DNA of 33,040 nt from Acidobacteriota bacterium (GTDB taxonomy: Bacteria; Acidobacteriota; Terriglobia; Bryobacterales; Bryobacteraceae). The stretch's first letter is position 1; each line of letters opens with the position of its first letter. Shown here piece after piece: positions 19,101-24,276 of the stretch. The notes beneath the pieces are model-generated. The model worked only from the letters and a program-made list of their open reading frames with translations, was not told the DNA's origin and made no database searches. A program made the position numbers and the translations under genes. The stretch covers positions 1 to 33,040 of the forward strand of contig JAPKYX010000008.1 of the NCBI GenBank assembly GCA_026394075.1, written 5' to 3'.

Positions 19101-22085
19101 ATAAACTTTGTAAACCACCAGGCGCTTGCGGAACCCATCGGGGATGCCCGCGCCGGTCAACAGTGTCTTTAAGCTGTAGGAAGCATAGGTGTTTCCCTTG
19201 TTCGTCACTTTCCAGGAGACATCCTGGAAGGTGGCGTTGCTGTTGTTGATGTCCGGGTTGTTAATATCCGGGTTATTGATGTCGGGATTATTAATGTCCG
19301 GGTTGTTAATATCCGGGTTATTGATGTCGGGATTGTTGATGTCCGGATTATTGATATCCGGGTTGGCGACACGGAGGTTATTGATGTCCGGGTTGTTAAT
19401 ATCCGGATTATTGATGTCGGGATTATTGATGTCCGGGTTGTTAATGTCCGGGTTATTGATGTCGGGATTATTAATGTCCGGATTGTTGATATCCGGGTTA
19501 TTGATGTCGGGATTGTTGATGTCCGGGTTGTTGATGTCCGGGTTGTAGAGTTCGCGGTTATTGATGTCCGGATTATTGATATCCGGGTTGCGCAACGGCG
19601 GGTTGGTGACGTCGCGATTGAGCACGACGGTGGACCTCAAGCCGCCAGCGACGACGGTGCCGCCGGGGGCAGTGATCTCGGTGAAGTCCACGCGCACGGT
19701 GGCGGTGGGGTTGCTGGACAGGATGAAGACCGGCCGCGAGATGGTGCCGTTAGGAGGAATCCGGGTATCCAGGCGCAGAATGTCGCCGGTGACACCCTGC
19801 CGGCCGGTCTGCGAGAACGACGCGCGGCCGCCGGGCGGTTGGTTGGCAATGCTCAACCGGAAGGTCTTGCTCTGCTTGGTGGTGTTCTGGCCGGTGACCA
19901 CGAAAGCGCGGGCGAACGTAGTGTTCAGCGGCTTGCTGTTGGTGGGGGCGGAGGCGACAAAGCCATTGGTAATCCGGGCCGTGTAGATGTTCTGGTTCCG
20001 CATGCCGGTCTGGCCGTCCACGCAGGCCAGGCGGTTTAGCGAAGGATCCACCAAGCTGGTGGCGGCGATGCCGTTCTCCACCTTGGGCGTGGGCAGATCA
20101 GTATCGGCGGTGCTGGCGGGGAAGCCAGGGCCGCGCAACCGGGCGGTTAGAGTCAGCGCCACGTTGGGCGGCGTATAGTTGCGCCAATTGCGATCGGCCG
20201 GAGGACGGACATCACGGTTGTCGGTCCAGACGGCGTGAAACACCGGAGATGGCGTGGGGGCCAAGTTGTAGGCCCATTTGCCGTCGGCGCCCACGATGAA
20301 CTGCAGTGCCGTCACGTCGATGTAGTCGCCCATGAAGGGCGTCGTGCCCAGGGCGAACATGGGCAAGTTGGGCGGATTCAGCTGCATCTGCTCAATCGGG
20401 ATCGGTCCCGTGGCGGTTTGCCCCGCCGCGGGCGGACGGCTGCCGAAAGCGTAGTCCGACACGCGCGCCGCCTGGAAAGACAACGCCAACGTGGCCAGAT
20501 TGGTTTGCGCCACGCGGACGTCCATGGTTTGGCGAATGGCTAAGGGGGCGCGGGTGCCGTCGGGTTTGAGGTACGTGTCGGAAATTTCGTTCGTGAAGAC
20601 CCTGCTGTCGGCGCCGGCCTGCCGTTCACCGATGGGTTGGCGTGTTTCCTGGTAGCCGCCACCCACGGCTAACTTCGTGAAGATGCCTTTGGTATTGGAA
20701 TCACGCAAGTCATAGTAAACAAGCGTCAGTTTCCCCTCGGCCAGCGACATGGCGGGCATCACCTGATGCCCGCGGAAGCTGGCGGAGCTATCCACGGCGA
20801 CGGGCGGAGTCCAACTCGAGCCGCCGATACTGCTGGTGATCACGATCCGGGCGTCACCACTGGGGCCCGCGCCGCGCTGAGACCAGGCCACGTAGATACG
20901 GCCGTCCGCGCCGACGCCCATGGTCGGGTAGCCATTGGTGCGGAAGCGGGCATCGAGCACATTGCCCGCAGTGTCCACAATCGTGCTGCCCTGATCAAAG
21001 GGCGAATAGATCACTTGGCCGGGAGCCGGCGTGCCGGCGGTGGCAATGGTCTGCGGCGGCGAGAAGGTGACGCCAAAGTCGGTGGACCGGGACATCATCA
21101 TGCCGTGCGGATTACCGATGGTGGCAAACCGGCGCCAAACCACATAAAGCGCACCGGTGGCCGGGTCAATCGCCATGGTGGCACCCTGATTCGCCGTGGC
21201 CGAGGAGGCCACCTGGACGGGTGGGCTGAAGGTGACGCCGCAATCGCGCGAGCGCGAAAACATGATGGCGCCCTTTTCGTCATTGCCGTTTTCAAAGGCG
21301 GTCCACACGACGTAAACGTTGCCGCCGGGGAACTGCTGGACTGGCGTTTCGCCGCCACCGACGACGCAATTCAAGGCCCCGGCGCGGGGAATGTCCACCG
21401 TCAACCAGGGCTTATCGAGAAACGTGGAGACCACGGACGCGCCGGAGGTCACGGACACCGCCGGGTTGGGAATGCCTTCCGCCACAACTCGATTATCCAA
21501 ATACTTGATGGGATCGAAGTCTTTTGTGTACGGAATCACGCGCCCGTTCTTGGTGTACGTGGCGTAGGCACCTTCGGTGTTGTTGTTGTCGATGAAGCGG
21601 GCCAGAAAGATGCCCGTCGCACCATCCAAGCCGGTGTTGCTGCGGACGAAGCCCAGGCCGGCGTAGTAGAACATGCCGTTGGTGCCGGCGCGCACTACCG
21701 GGTCCGCACCCGCCTTGTAAGCTTTCTGGAAAAGTACTGAATTTCGTCCGGAGACGGACCGGTCCTGCGGATAACCGGGCAACAAAGTACTGGTCCAGGT
21801 AAGGCCGCCGTCGCGGGATTTAAAGATGCTGAGCCAAGCGTCGCCGGTGGCTTTACTGCCTTCGATGCCCGGAACGTCCACCGTCCGGTAGTCGTTCGCG
21901 CCAGCCAACAGATGGAGCGGATTACGGGTGGAGACAGCGATGGAGGGTTCGTTTTGGCGCTGCAGGAATGGGTCACCGGTGGGCCAACCGATGCCCGACA
22001 CCATGTTGACGTTTCGTCCAGGAATCTGGGCCAGACCTACCGCCGCCACACTCACCAAACCCAACACTAGCTTGCTAGGAAGCAT
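9567..22085 (-). CDS. Giant secreted modular protein, N-terminal part (BNR propeller, NPDIN repeats, Ig-like domains, NHL arrays I-IV)
   Basis: 4,172 codons from ATG 22085, with GGAGGAG five bases upstream, to a stop at 9567; true coding sense ends near 9862. Order: Sec signal peptide (MLPSKLVLGLVSVAAVGLA, cleaved before QIPG); a sialidase/BNR-like propeller, about residues 25-560, with Asp-box motifs SRDGGLTW, SRDCGVTF and STDFGVTF; a linker region; the NPDIN repeat tract, residues 833-947; a CARDB-like beta domain; two He_PIG-like domains; then repeated Ig-like plus NHL arrays I (about 1396-2030), II (2246-2900), III (3098-3763) and the start of IV (from about 3966). Sialidase catalysis is unproven: only the Asp boxes, which are structural, can be seen. 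The NHL units presumably form beta-propellers that bind protein, glycan or RNA. Combined with the 3' part, the gene spans 17,017 bp, among the larger bacterial genes. Confidence 0.93.
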   Translation of the reverse strand: MLPSKLVLGLVSVAAVGLAQIPGRNVNMVSGIGWPTGDPFLQRQNEPSIAVSTRNPLHLLAGANDYRTVDVPGIEGSKATGDAWLSIFKSRDGGLTWTSTLLPGYPQDRSVSGRNSVLFQKAYKAGADPVVRAGTNGMFYYAGLGFVRSNTGLDGATGIFLARFIDNNNTEGAYATYTKNGRVIPYTKDFDPIKYLDNRVVAEGIPNPAVSVTSGASVVSTFLDKPWLTVDIPRAGALNCVVGGGETPVQQFPGGNVYVVWTAFENGNDEKGAIMFSRSRDCGVTFSPPVQVASSATANQGATMAIDPATGALYVVWRRFATIGNPHGMMMSRSTDFGVTFSPPQTIATAGTPAPGQVIYSPFDQGSTIVDTAGNVLDARFRTNGYPTMGVGADGRIYVAWSQRGAGPSGDARIVITSSIGGSSWTPPVAVDSSASFRGHQVMPAMSLAEGKLTLVYYDLRDSNTKGIFTKLAVGGGYQETRQPIGERQAGADSRVFTNEISDTYLKPDGTRAPLAIRQTMDVRVAQTNLATLALSFQAARVSDYAFGSRPPAAGQTATGPIPIEQMQLNPPNLPMFALGTTPFMGDYIDVTALQFIVGADGKWAYNLAPTPSPVFHAVWTDNRDVRPPADRNWRNYTPPNVALTLTARLRGPGFPASTADTDLPTPKVENGIAATSLVDPSLNRLACVDGQTGMRNQNIYTARITNGFVASAPTNSKPLNTTFARAFVVTGQNTTKQSKTFRLSIANQPPGGRASFSQTGRQGVTGDILRLDTRIPPNGTISRPVFILSSNPTATVRVDFTEITAPGGTVVAGGLRSTVVLNRDVTNPPLRNPDINNPDINNRELYNPDINNPDINNPDINNPDINNPDINNPDINNPDINNPDINNPDINNPDINNPDINNLRVANPDINNPDINNPDINNPDINNPDINNPDINNPDINNPDINNSNATFQDVSWKVTNKGNTYASYSLKTLLTGAGIPDGFRKRLVVYKVYGTPVSDGCSLKYMAQNQILLYVNNPVFSAQSQIANPNLSDSSESNATVALGPGETARLLLRVLVPNTQPNFKLADVVAASTTAHAVNTTDVATNSTPKFAASKLFITSTNTLPATLVGATYAAQLENAGGFPPIAWSLVPKAGEQLPGGITLTPTGMLQGQPTTAGTFNFTVLATDSDPGTIKQTATQTFSIVVAPPPPLTIVTPATLPFGFVGLPYSTTLQSGGGVGAKTWSILPGSTLPASFVLNPTTGQLTGTIAANGVFTFTARVTDSSPVPLVTTKLMTLQVSPITLVFSTQPANTPASQPFTVRVRAQDAGANPLAGVTVILSLPEGSPSGSVLAGTTTVVTGTDGQATFTNLSLALSADYQLTATASGANAATSRLFSVQPLPGFIQTIAGRTWVATLAAGPALSFPLGGVTSVATDAAGNVYAADPGNHIVVRITPTGLLTVVAGTGVRGFSGDGGPATSAMLANPWRVAIHPTTGDLYISDLSNQRIRKIAAGVITTVAGTGAAGFAGDAGLAIAAQISSPVGLTFDASGNLYFADNGNRRIRKIDATGTITTIAGNGTAGFAGDGGPATSALLNNPTDVAAIGTTVYFTDSGNNRVRQIISGNISTFAGNGTYGAAGDAGPATAATLANPQGLTPDAAGNLFISTEHTIRQVVPGGTIFTYAGTGHGFSGDGGPASAAKLNLPYGMATDAAGNLFIADSFNQRVRRVDAGTKNISTFAGNGLFKEGGDGGAATSAYLNNPFGVAVDASGNIYVADRLNSRVRRVDSTGRITTFAGNGNPGGTGDGGPATSATLGDFMTDVSVDKAGNVYVSDNGFDGVRRITPAGAISRFYTNSVSTVAFDNANNAYLADERNHRVMRIPAGGGAATVFAGGNGSGFSGDGGPATAAQLFAPRGLAIDGAGNVFISDNLNSRVRIVSPTGIISTYAGNGTAGVTGDGGQATAASIRAYGLALDAKGNLYIGANVTNAPVRRVDTNGIITTIAGNGTAGFSGDGAPATAAQLFGPSRVAVDAAGNLYISDGGNDRIRRVTLPPTPAANPTQRLTITTTSLPNGSFNTAYSTTLAAVGGSGARSWSIIDGTLPAGVTLNAATGTISGTPTSAGPYALTVQVAASGVTAQALLTLTVNAPAGSTLSFPAAIPPQTAGTVFTGPVTVLATGGGVTLPGVVVTLAIGTNPISGVLTGTLNRTTNASGIATFNDLAIDLGATGYTLRASSTGFAAPVNSNTFDVALATGGITTVAGRSWQINPAPGTLATTVPISENRGLALAPNGDVIVPDTFNALLYRITPAGALSVIAGTGAPGFGGDGGPALAASVNSIRGPAVDAAGNIYFSDTNNRRIRRIAAATGVISTIAGTGVNGFSGDGGPAIAAQLGFAAGIAVENLAGGQVNLYFTDGNRIRKIDAAGVITTIAGTGATGFPGDGGPATAAPLNSPRDVVFQGGALYFTDSNSARVRKIILSTGIISTVAGTGTSSYNGDGILATSANLASPQAVAIDAAGNLYIADTSNHRVRRVDASTGIITTIAGNGQNDFSGDGGSPLVAAIGFPSSVWTNAAGTEIYIWDDSAMRLRLIKAGVINTFAGNGQFKFSGDGGPATQAHLRHSSGSRIRKVVPGGTISTIAGTGRRNIKVDSGLATQAAVSFPDIALAHPSTGEVYVSDLNNSRIRRIDGSGNISTFAGNGATGSSGDGGPATAAGLRPRGMIFDSVGNLFVADGPNHRVRKIDTSGVITTVAGTGVSGTGGDGGPAIAAQLNTPINLALDSASNLYIAESGNNCVRLVNPAGIISTFAGLCGAANAYSGDGGPATAARFNFLVGVATDNVGNVYIGDTNNNRVRRVDPAGIITTIAGTGTAGFAGDGGPAAAAQLSSPRQPWFDAASGNLFVADLNNDRIRMIKLPSNAGVASRLSITTTLLPGATRFVSYNATAQATGGTLPYTWSATASPAASGFSINPVTGVITGVLPNLAGTSTLNITVTDAAGRTASTVLTINTNWADLFNFTVQPTDTIAGAAIAPAVQVQSASIAGAQVTLTALAPGSTTPAATATAVANGSGVASFPGFTISAPSNGYVLTAAVGPVSFNSNPFNVTAGSGSVMTVAGKNWSPVLSTVATNFPLSSTRYSVLDAAGNLYVSDEGNHVVVRVTPLGAASVVAGVAGTSGFAGDGGPATSALLNSPRGLALDSAANLPYVVDGANRIRRVNLTSGLITTIAGSGAFNSSAGDGGAAIAASLNNPYGLALSAGNLFVVELSGHRVRRIALATGVITTVAGTGVAGFSGDGGAATSGQLNFPIAIAADASGNLAIADNSNQRIRLVSAGNISTVAGTGSFQFSGDGGAATAAAIASPAGVAFRGSDLFIADGSNNRIRRISGGIITTVAGNGQAATAIDGTTALSATFSYVSGIAVSPAGDLFVNDFDSRRVIKVDGATQLATNILGNGQFRNQTIGAGPNTDLATPSGITGDAAGNIYYTQERNFSLHRLSPAGTVTQLVGNNRVNGVSPDGPGNTIPAHLPQGIAVVGADIYFAESYSRIRKVDGTTGNVTSYANPSNIAGFADGPVATARFSSLRGLAYDAARQLMFVADTGNNRIRQINMATGTVTTVAGNGTVSFTGDGGPATSASLNIPQGVAVDQNGNIYIADTNNCVIRMVTPSGIISTIAGLAGACGANVGDGGPAVFASLNSPHSVAVDAAGNLFISEGSHRIRKVDVSGTITTISSISGAAFSGDGGPLSSARFSSPRGLFLNAAGTLYIADTGNNRVRAAFGVGTMTGTGRLTLLNATLANATFNSAYSASIPVAGGTGSGRAFSITAGGLPAGLTLNPTTGAITGTATGAPAIYNFTVRVTETAPAQSSTGNYTMTVVAGGGTTLFFSVQPANTARGVVITPAPTVQFTPAIAGVQVTLAISAVTNPGGATLGGTLSGVTDATGKIAFTNLTIDKVADAYQLRATIPGLTGDSGAFNITGLTGDVATIAGSDWAPPLSTPTAAQYPFSVGRGVTFDASGNMYTVDSAAHIVVKVAPGGGLTTRIAGTGKATYSTDGGPANTTGLFYPVGIALDAPGHIYLSEPSRIRRVDAVTGLIGLQRHHSLSRRPLLPQSPPLHHRGQHLHLRGQRSCWLLRRWRRDRHRHLSPALVSLGAGLRWPRQPADRRQRQLPRSHGHAGPKHRHLCGQWSLL
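9850..9862 (-). other. Frame-break junction inside NHL array IV
   Basis: Upstream the frame reads IRRVDAVTGLI, the end of one NHL blade. Downstream, in another frame, it reads AFSGTILYLADP, the middle of the next blade. The expected linker of about 31 residues (TVAGTG...GFSGDGGPATSA...P) is missing, so about 90-100 bp, with a remainder of 2 modulo 3, appear lost here. Confidence 0.8.
10800..12800 (-). repeat. NHL array III of the giant protein
   Basis: The array opens with VAGKNWSPVL and closes with NNRVRAAFGVGTMTGTGRLTL. It has about 11 linkers, four of them degenerate (for example AIDGTTALSATFSYV). A cysteine pair sits in the penultimate unit (NNCVIRMV ... GACGAN, about 11095-11165). Confidence 0.87.
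13390..15366 (-). repeat. NHL array II of the giant protein
   Basis: The array opens with VAGRSWQINP and closes with NDRIRMIKLPSNAG. It has about 11 linkers. One blade near 14270 is truncated in frame. A cysteine pair sits near the end (NNCVRLV ... GLCGAAN, about 13695-13760). Confidence 0.87.
15990..17922 (-). repeat. NHL array I of the giant protein
   Basis: The array opens with IAGRTWVATL and closes with NDRIRRVTLPPTPA. It has about ten standard linkers plus one blade without the GDGG element (SRFYTNSVSTVAFD). No cysteine was noticed in it, unlike the other four arrays. Confidence 0.87.
19245..19604 (-). repeat. Tandem 15-nt repeat encoding NPDIN pentapeptides
   Basis: Within the giant gene, 23 contiguous 15-nt units (19245-19589) encode 8 NPDIN, one NLRVA, 11 NPDIN, one NRELY and two NPDIN, counted along the plus strand; a related NPPLR follows to 19604. 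All 21 NPDIN copies are identical in protein but vary at synonymous positions. Seen along the plus strand, the variant ATTGATGTCGGGATT recurs every third unit, giving a 45-nt higher-order period. The tract joins the propeller region to the beta-domain region and is rich in Asn, Asp and Pro, so it is likely an extended or solenoid-like spacer. Confidence 0.97.
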
Positions 22086-22413
22086 GAGCTCCTCCGTTTT
22101 CTTCTCAATCCACCGAATCAGGTGAAGGTACCACAGACATAGGCGTTTCCCTAAGGAATTACGCTTGTCTTAACGTGATACAGCTCATCAGACTAGGGAA
22201 ATCACCACCCACCAGAGTAGTGCAGTTCTAGTCAATAACCAATGGTGAGAACTAGGGACGATCCGTTACAAAAGTTCCAGTACGTTGGTTTGAATCAGGA
22301 GAGCAAGGCTCTTCCCACGCGCGCGGGGATCGGCTAGAATCGGGCTATCCCTTTGGAGGCACGCGAGTGGAGCCGCGCGAGGCCGAGGGCCCACCGTCGG
22401 AGGAGCAACATAA
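22086..22413. promoter_or_regulatory. Divergent regulatory region between the giant gene and the PEP-CTERM gene
   Basis: 328 bp without a gene. Strong Shine-Dalgarno sequences sit at both ends: GGAGGAG next to 22085 on the minus strand and CGGAGGAG at about 22398-22405 ahead of ATG 22414. A CTAGGGA-like element occurs three times: TTTCCCTA at 22146-22153, its inverse TAGGGAAA at 22194-22201, and TAGGGA at 22254-22258. The first two form an 8-bp inverted repeat 40 bp apart, a possible operator. TAGAAT at 22335-22340 could be a -10 element for the PEP-CTERM gene, but I see no matching -35. Promoter positions are guesses. Confidence 0.4.
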
Positions 22414-23559
22414 ATGAAAAGACTGCAGATCTTGATGGTCACCCTGGCCGCTTGTGCCGCTACGGGCACGGCTGGAGTGCTGATCGGCTCCCCCGGGGAG
22501 CCCAGCCAGGGGAGTTCAGTTCCCTTCGGCAACGACCAGTACCGCGGCTTCCAGCAGGTCTATCGTAGTTCCTTGTTTAGCGAGTCCATCAACATCGGTG
22601 GCCTGACGTTCTTTAATTCCAACGACTTCAATTCGCCGACCCATGATCCGATGGACCCCAACTACCCGGTGGTGGGAGCGATTCACCAGGCGGAGTATGC
22701 GATCCGACTGGGCACGGTGCCGACCGGCTTTACGCTGACCGGCGATCTGAACGCGAATCTGATTCAGTCGGCGGATCTGACGTACTTCTTTGTGGGCTCG
22801 ATGGGCGGCAATGTGGACGGCCAGTTCACGCGCGGGGGCAATCAGAAGACCTTCTTCTACGACCCGTCGATGGGCGACCTGCTGTTGGACATTCGCAAGA
22901 CGCAAGGCGCGCCGGAACTGACCATGTTTCTGGACATCAACGCGAACACCGGCAACGGTCTGTCGATTGCATTTGTCAACGACCCTTCGCCGAACATCAC
23001 GGAGGACTGCCTGGGCTGTGTAGTCGAGAATTTCGGACTGGTGACACAGTTTGAGGTGGCGGGTTCCACGCAGTACGTGCCGATTCTGCCGGAGATCACA
23101 GGCGACGGTAGCTTCTATTTTGAAGAGCAGCCTGGTGGAATGTGGTTTGACCCGCCGACGCTGGAGGGTTTTACTTACACCGGCGGGTTGCGGGCTGACC
23201 TGACGATGACGCTATTCTCCGAGATCGAGTTCCCGTTGGGCTTTGCGGCGGATTTTACGCTGCTGGATGCCAAGCAGAAGTCGTTGGGTACGTTTTCTGG
23301 CGGCAGCAAGTACACGTTCGCGAACCCGGTTTCTGAGTTCTCGATCGTGGGCATAACGCCGGTTCCTGACTACTCCGACCCGTCGGCCTTTCCGCTCTGG
23401 ATTGCTTTTGACCAGCCGACCGGCGTCTTTTCGATGGCGCAGTTTGTGCCCTTTCCCCCGCCACCGCCTCTGCCTCCCGGGGCCGTTCCAGAGCCGAGCG
23501 CACTGCTGTTGAGCGCCGGGGGCTTGCTGGCATTGGCCGCTGTCAGCCGGCGCCGTTAG
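22414..23559 (+). CDS. PEP-CTERM sorting-domain protein
   Basis: 381 residues from ATG 22414, behind a good Shine-Dalgarno (CGGAGGAG, about eight bases upstream). The signal peptide is MKRLQILMVTLAACAATGTAG. The C-terminus has every part of a PEP-CTERM tail: a Pro-rich linker, VPEPS, a hydrophobic helix (ALLLSAGGLLALAAV) and a final SRRR. Such tails are recognised and cut by an exosortase (EpsH/XrtA type), and the proteins are usually part of an exopolysaccharide matrix or outer surface. No exosortase gene is in this window. The middle is beta-rich with no domain I recognise; GFTYTGGLRADLTMTLFSEI resembles the choice-of-anchor type body common in such proteins. It is divergent from the giant gene and convergent, 12 bp apart, with the oxygenase gene. 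Confidence 0.93.
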   Translation: MKRLQILMVTLAACAATGTAGVLIGSPGEPSQGSSVPFGNDQYRGFQQVYRSSLFSESINIGGLTFFNSNDFNSPTHDPMDPNYPVVGAIHQAEYAIRLGTVPTGFTLTGDLNANLIQSADLTYFFVGSMGGNVDGQFTRGGNQKTFFYDPSMGDLLLDIRKTQGAPELTMFLDINANTGNGLSIAFVNDPSPNITEDCLGCVVENFGLVTQFEVAGSTQYVPILPEITGDGSFYFEEQPGGMWFDPPTLEGFTYTGGLRADLTMTLFSEIEFPLGFAADFTLLDAKQKSLGTFSGGSKYTFANPVSEFSIVGITPVPDYSDPSAFPLWIAFDQPTGVFSMAQFVPFPPPPPLPPGAVPEPSALLLSAGGLLALAAVSRRR

Positions 23560-23571
23560 CCGTTTCGCCGA

Positions 23572-24276
23572 TTATTCGGCCTCGTGGAAGATCAGCCCCA
23601 GCGTATGGCGCAAGCCGGCGCGCAGCGGGCTGACACCGTGCCGGACGTTGGCGCGGTAAAAGCCGCGCGTACCCTGCACGGGTCGATACCGGGTGGTGAT
23701 CACGACCGCTTCACCTTCACTAAGCGGGATCACCTGACCGATTGATTGGGCCCGCGGCCGTTGCGCGGTCAGCAGTAGTTCCCCGCCTTCATAATCCCGT
23801 CCCGGCGCATTGAGACCGATAACTACCTGAAACGGAAAGACTACGCTGCCGTAGAGATCCTGATGCAGGCAATTGTAATCTCCGGCCCGGTACCGGAGTA
23901 GCAACGGCGTGGGCCGCGTCTGGCCCGCCTGATGGCAGAGCTGCAAAAAGCCGGTCAGCGTCGGCGGGTACTGCTCCGGCAGGCCCAGGTCGGCCATCCA
24001 GCGGGAGGCGATGGAGGCCAGCAGCCGGTACCATTCTTCCCGCAGTTGCGTGACCAGGTCGGGCAACGGTTGGGCAAAGTATTGATACTCGCCCCGGCCG
24101 AACCGGAACTGCTCCATCCGGATGTGCCGCCGGAAATGCTCGGGTTCATCAAACAACTGGGCGAGCTGACGGCACTGCGCCGGGTTGAACACGGTGCCCA
24201 GTGACGCCCAGCCCGCTGCTCGCAGTGACGGCTCAAGGGAAGCGGCCGTGGCGTTGATCGCGGTGGCGTTGATCAT
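23572..24276 (-). CDS. 2-oxoglutarate/Fe(II)-dependent oxygenase, Ada-linked
   Basis: 234-residue double-stranded beta-helix oxygenase. The iron triad is visible: His138-x-Asp140 in NCLHQDLYG and His213 in NVRHGVSP, with Arg223 (GLRHTLGLIFH) placed to bind 2-oxoglutarate. FPFQVVIGLNAPGRDYEGGEL is the usual core strand and turn. The start codon overlaps the ada stop codon by four bases, so the two genes are translationally coupled. This neighbour relationship suggests a role in the alkylation response, as in AlkB-type oxidative demethylation, though the protein is not a canonical AlkB and resembles prolyl-hydroxylase-type 2OG enzymes as well. Oxygenase identity is strong; the substrate is inferred only from context. 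Confidence 0.9.
   Translation of the reverse strand: MINATAINATAASLEPSLRAAGWASLGTVFNPAQCRQLAQLFDEPEHFRRHIRMEQFRFGRGEYQYFAQPLPDLVTQLREEWYRLLASIASRWMADLGLPEQYPPTLTGFLQLCHQAGQTRPTPLLLRYRAGDYNCLHQDLYGSVVFPFQVVIGLNAPGRDYEGGELLLTAQRPRAQSIGQVIPLSEGEAVVITTRYRPVQGTRGFYRANVRHGVSPLRAGLRHTLGLIFHEAE

Noticed and set aside
17073-19172. Long open frame on the plus strand (about 699 codons) opposite the giant gene
   Set aside because: It is Gly/Arg-rich with no domain pattern and lies antisense to clear NHL and Ig-like coding sequence; it is a product of GC-rich codon bias. The same applies to other long plus-strand frames between 5150 and 21740.
19189-19548. Plus-strand frame reading MSGLLISGLL repeats
   Set aside because: It is the antisense shadow of the NPDIN tract.
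19245-19604. Possible CRISPR array or non-coding satellite
   Set aside because: Units are only 15 nt, directly adjacent with no unique spacers, and all encode NPDIN in the frame of the giant gene.
22086-22413. Sigma-54 promoter for the PEP-CTERM gene
   Set aside because: No TGGCAC-N5-TTGC match was found on either strand of the region.
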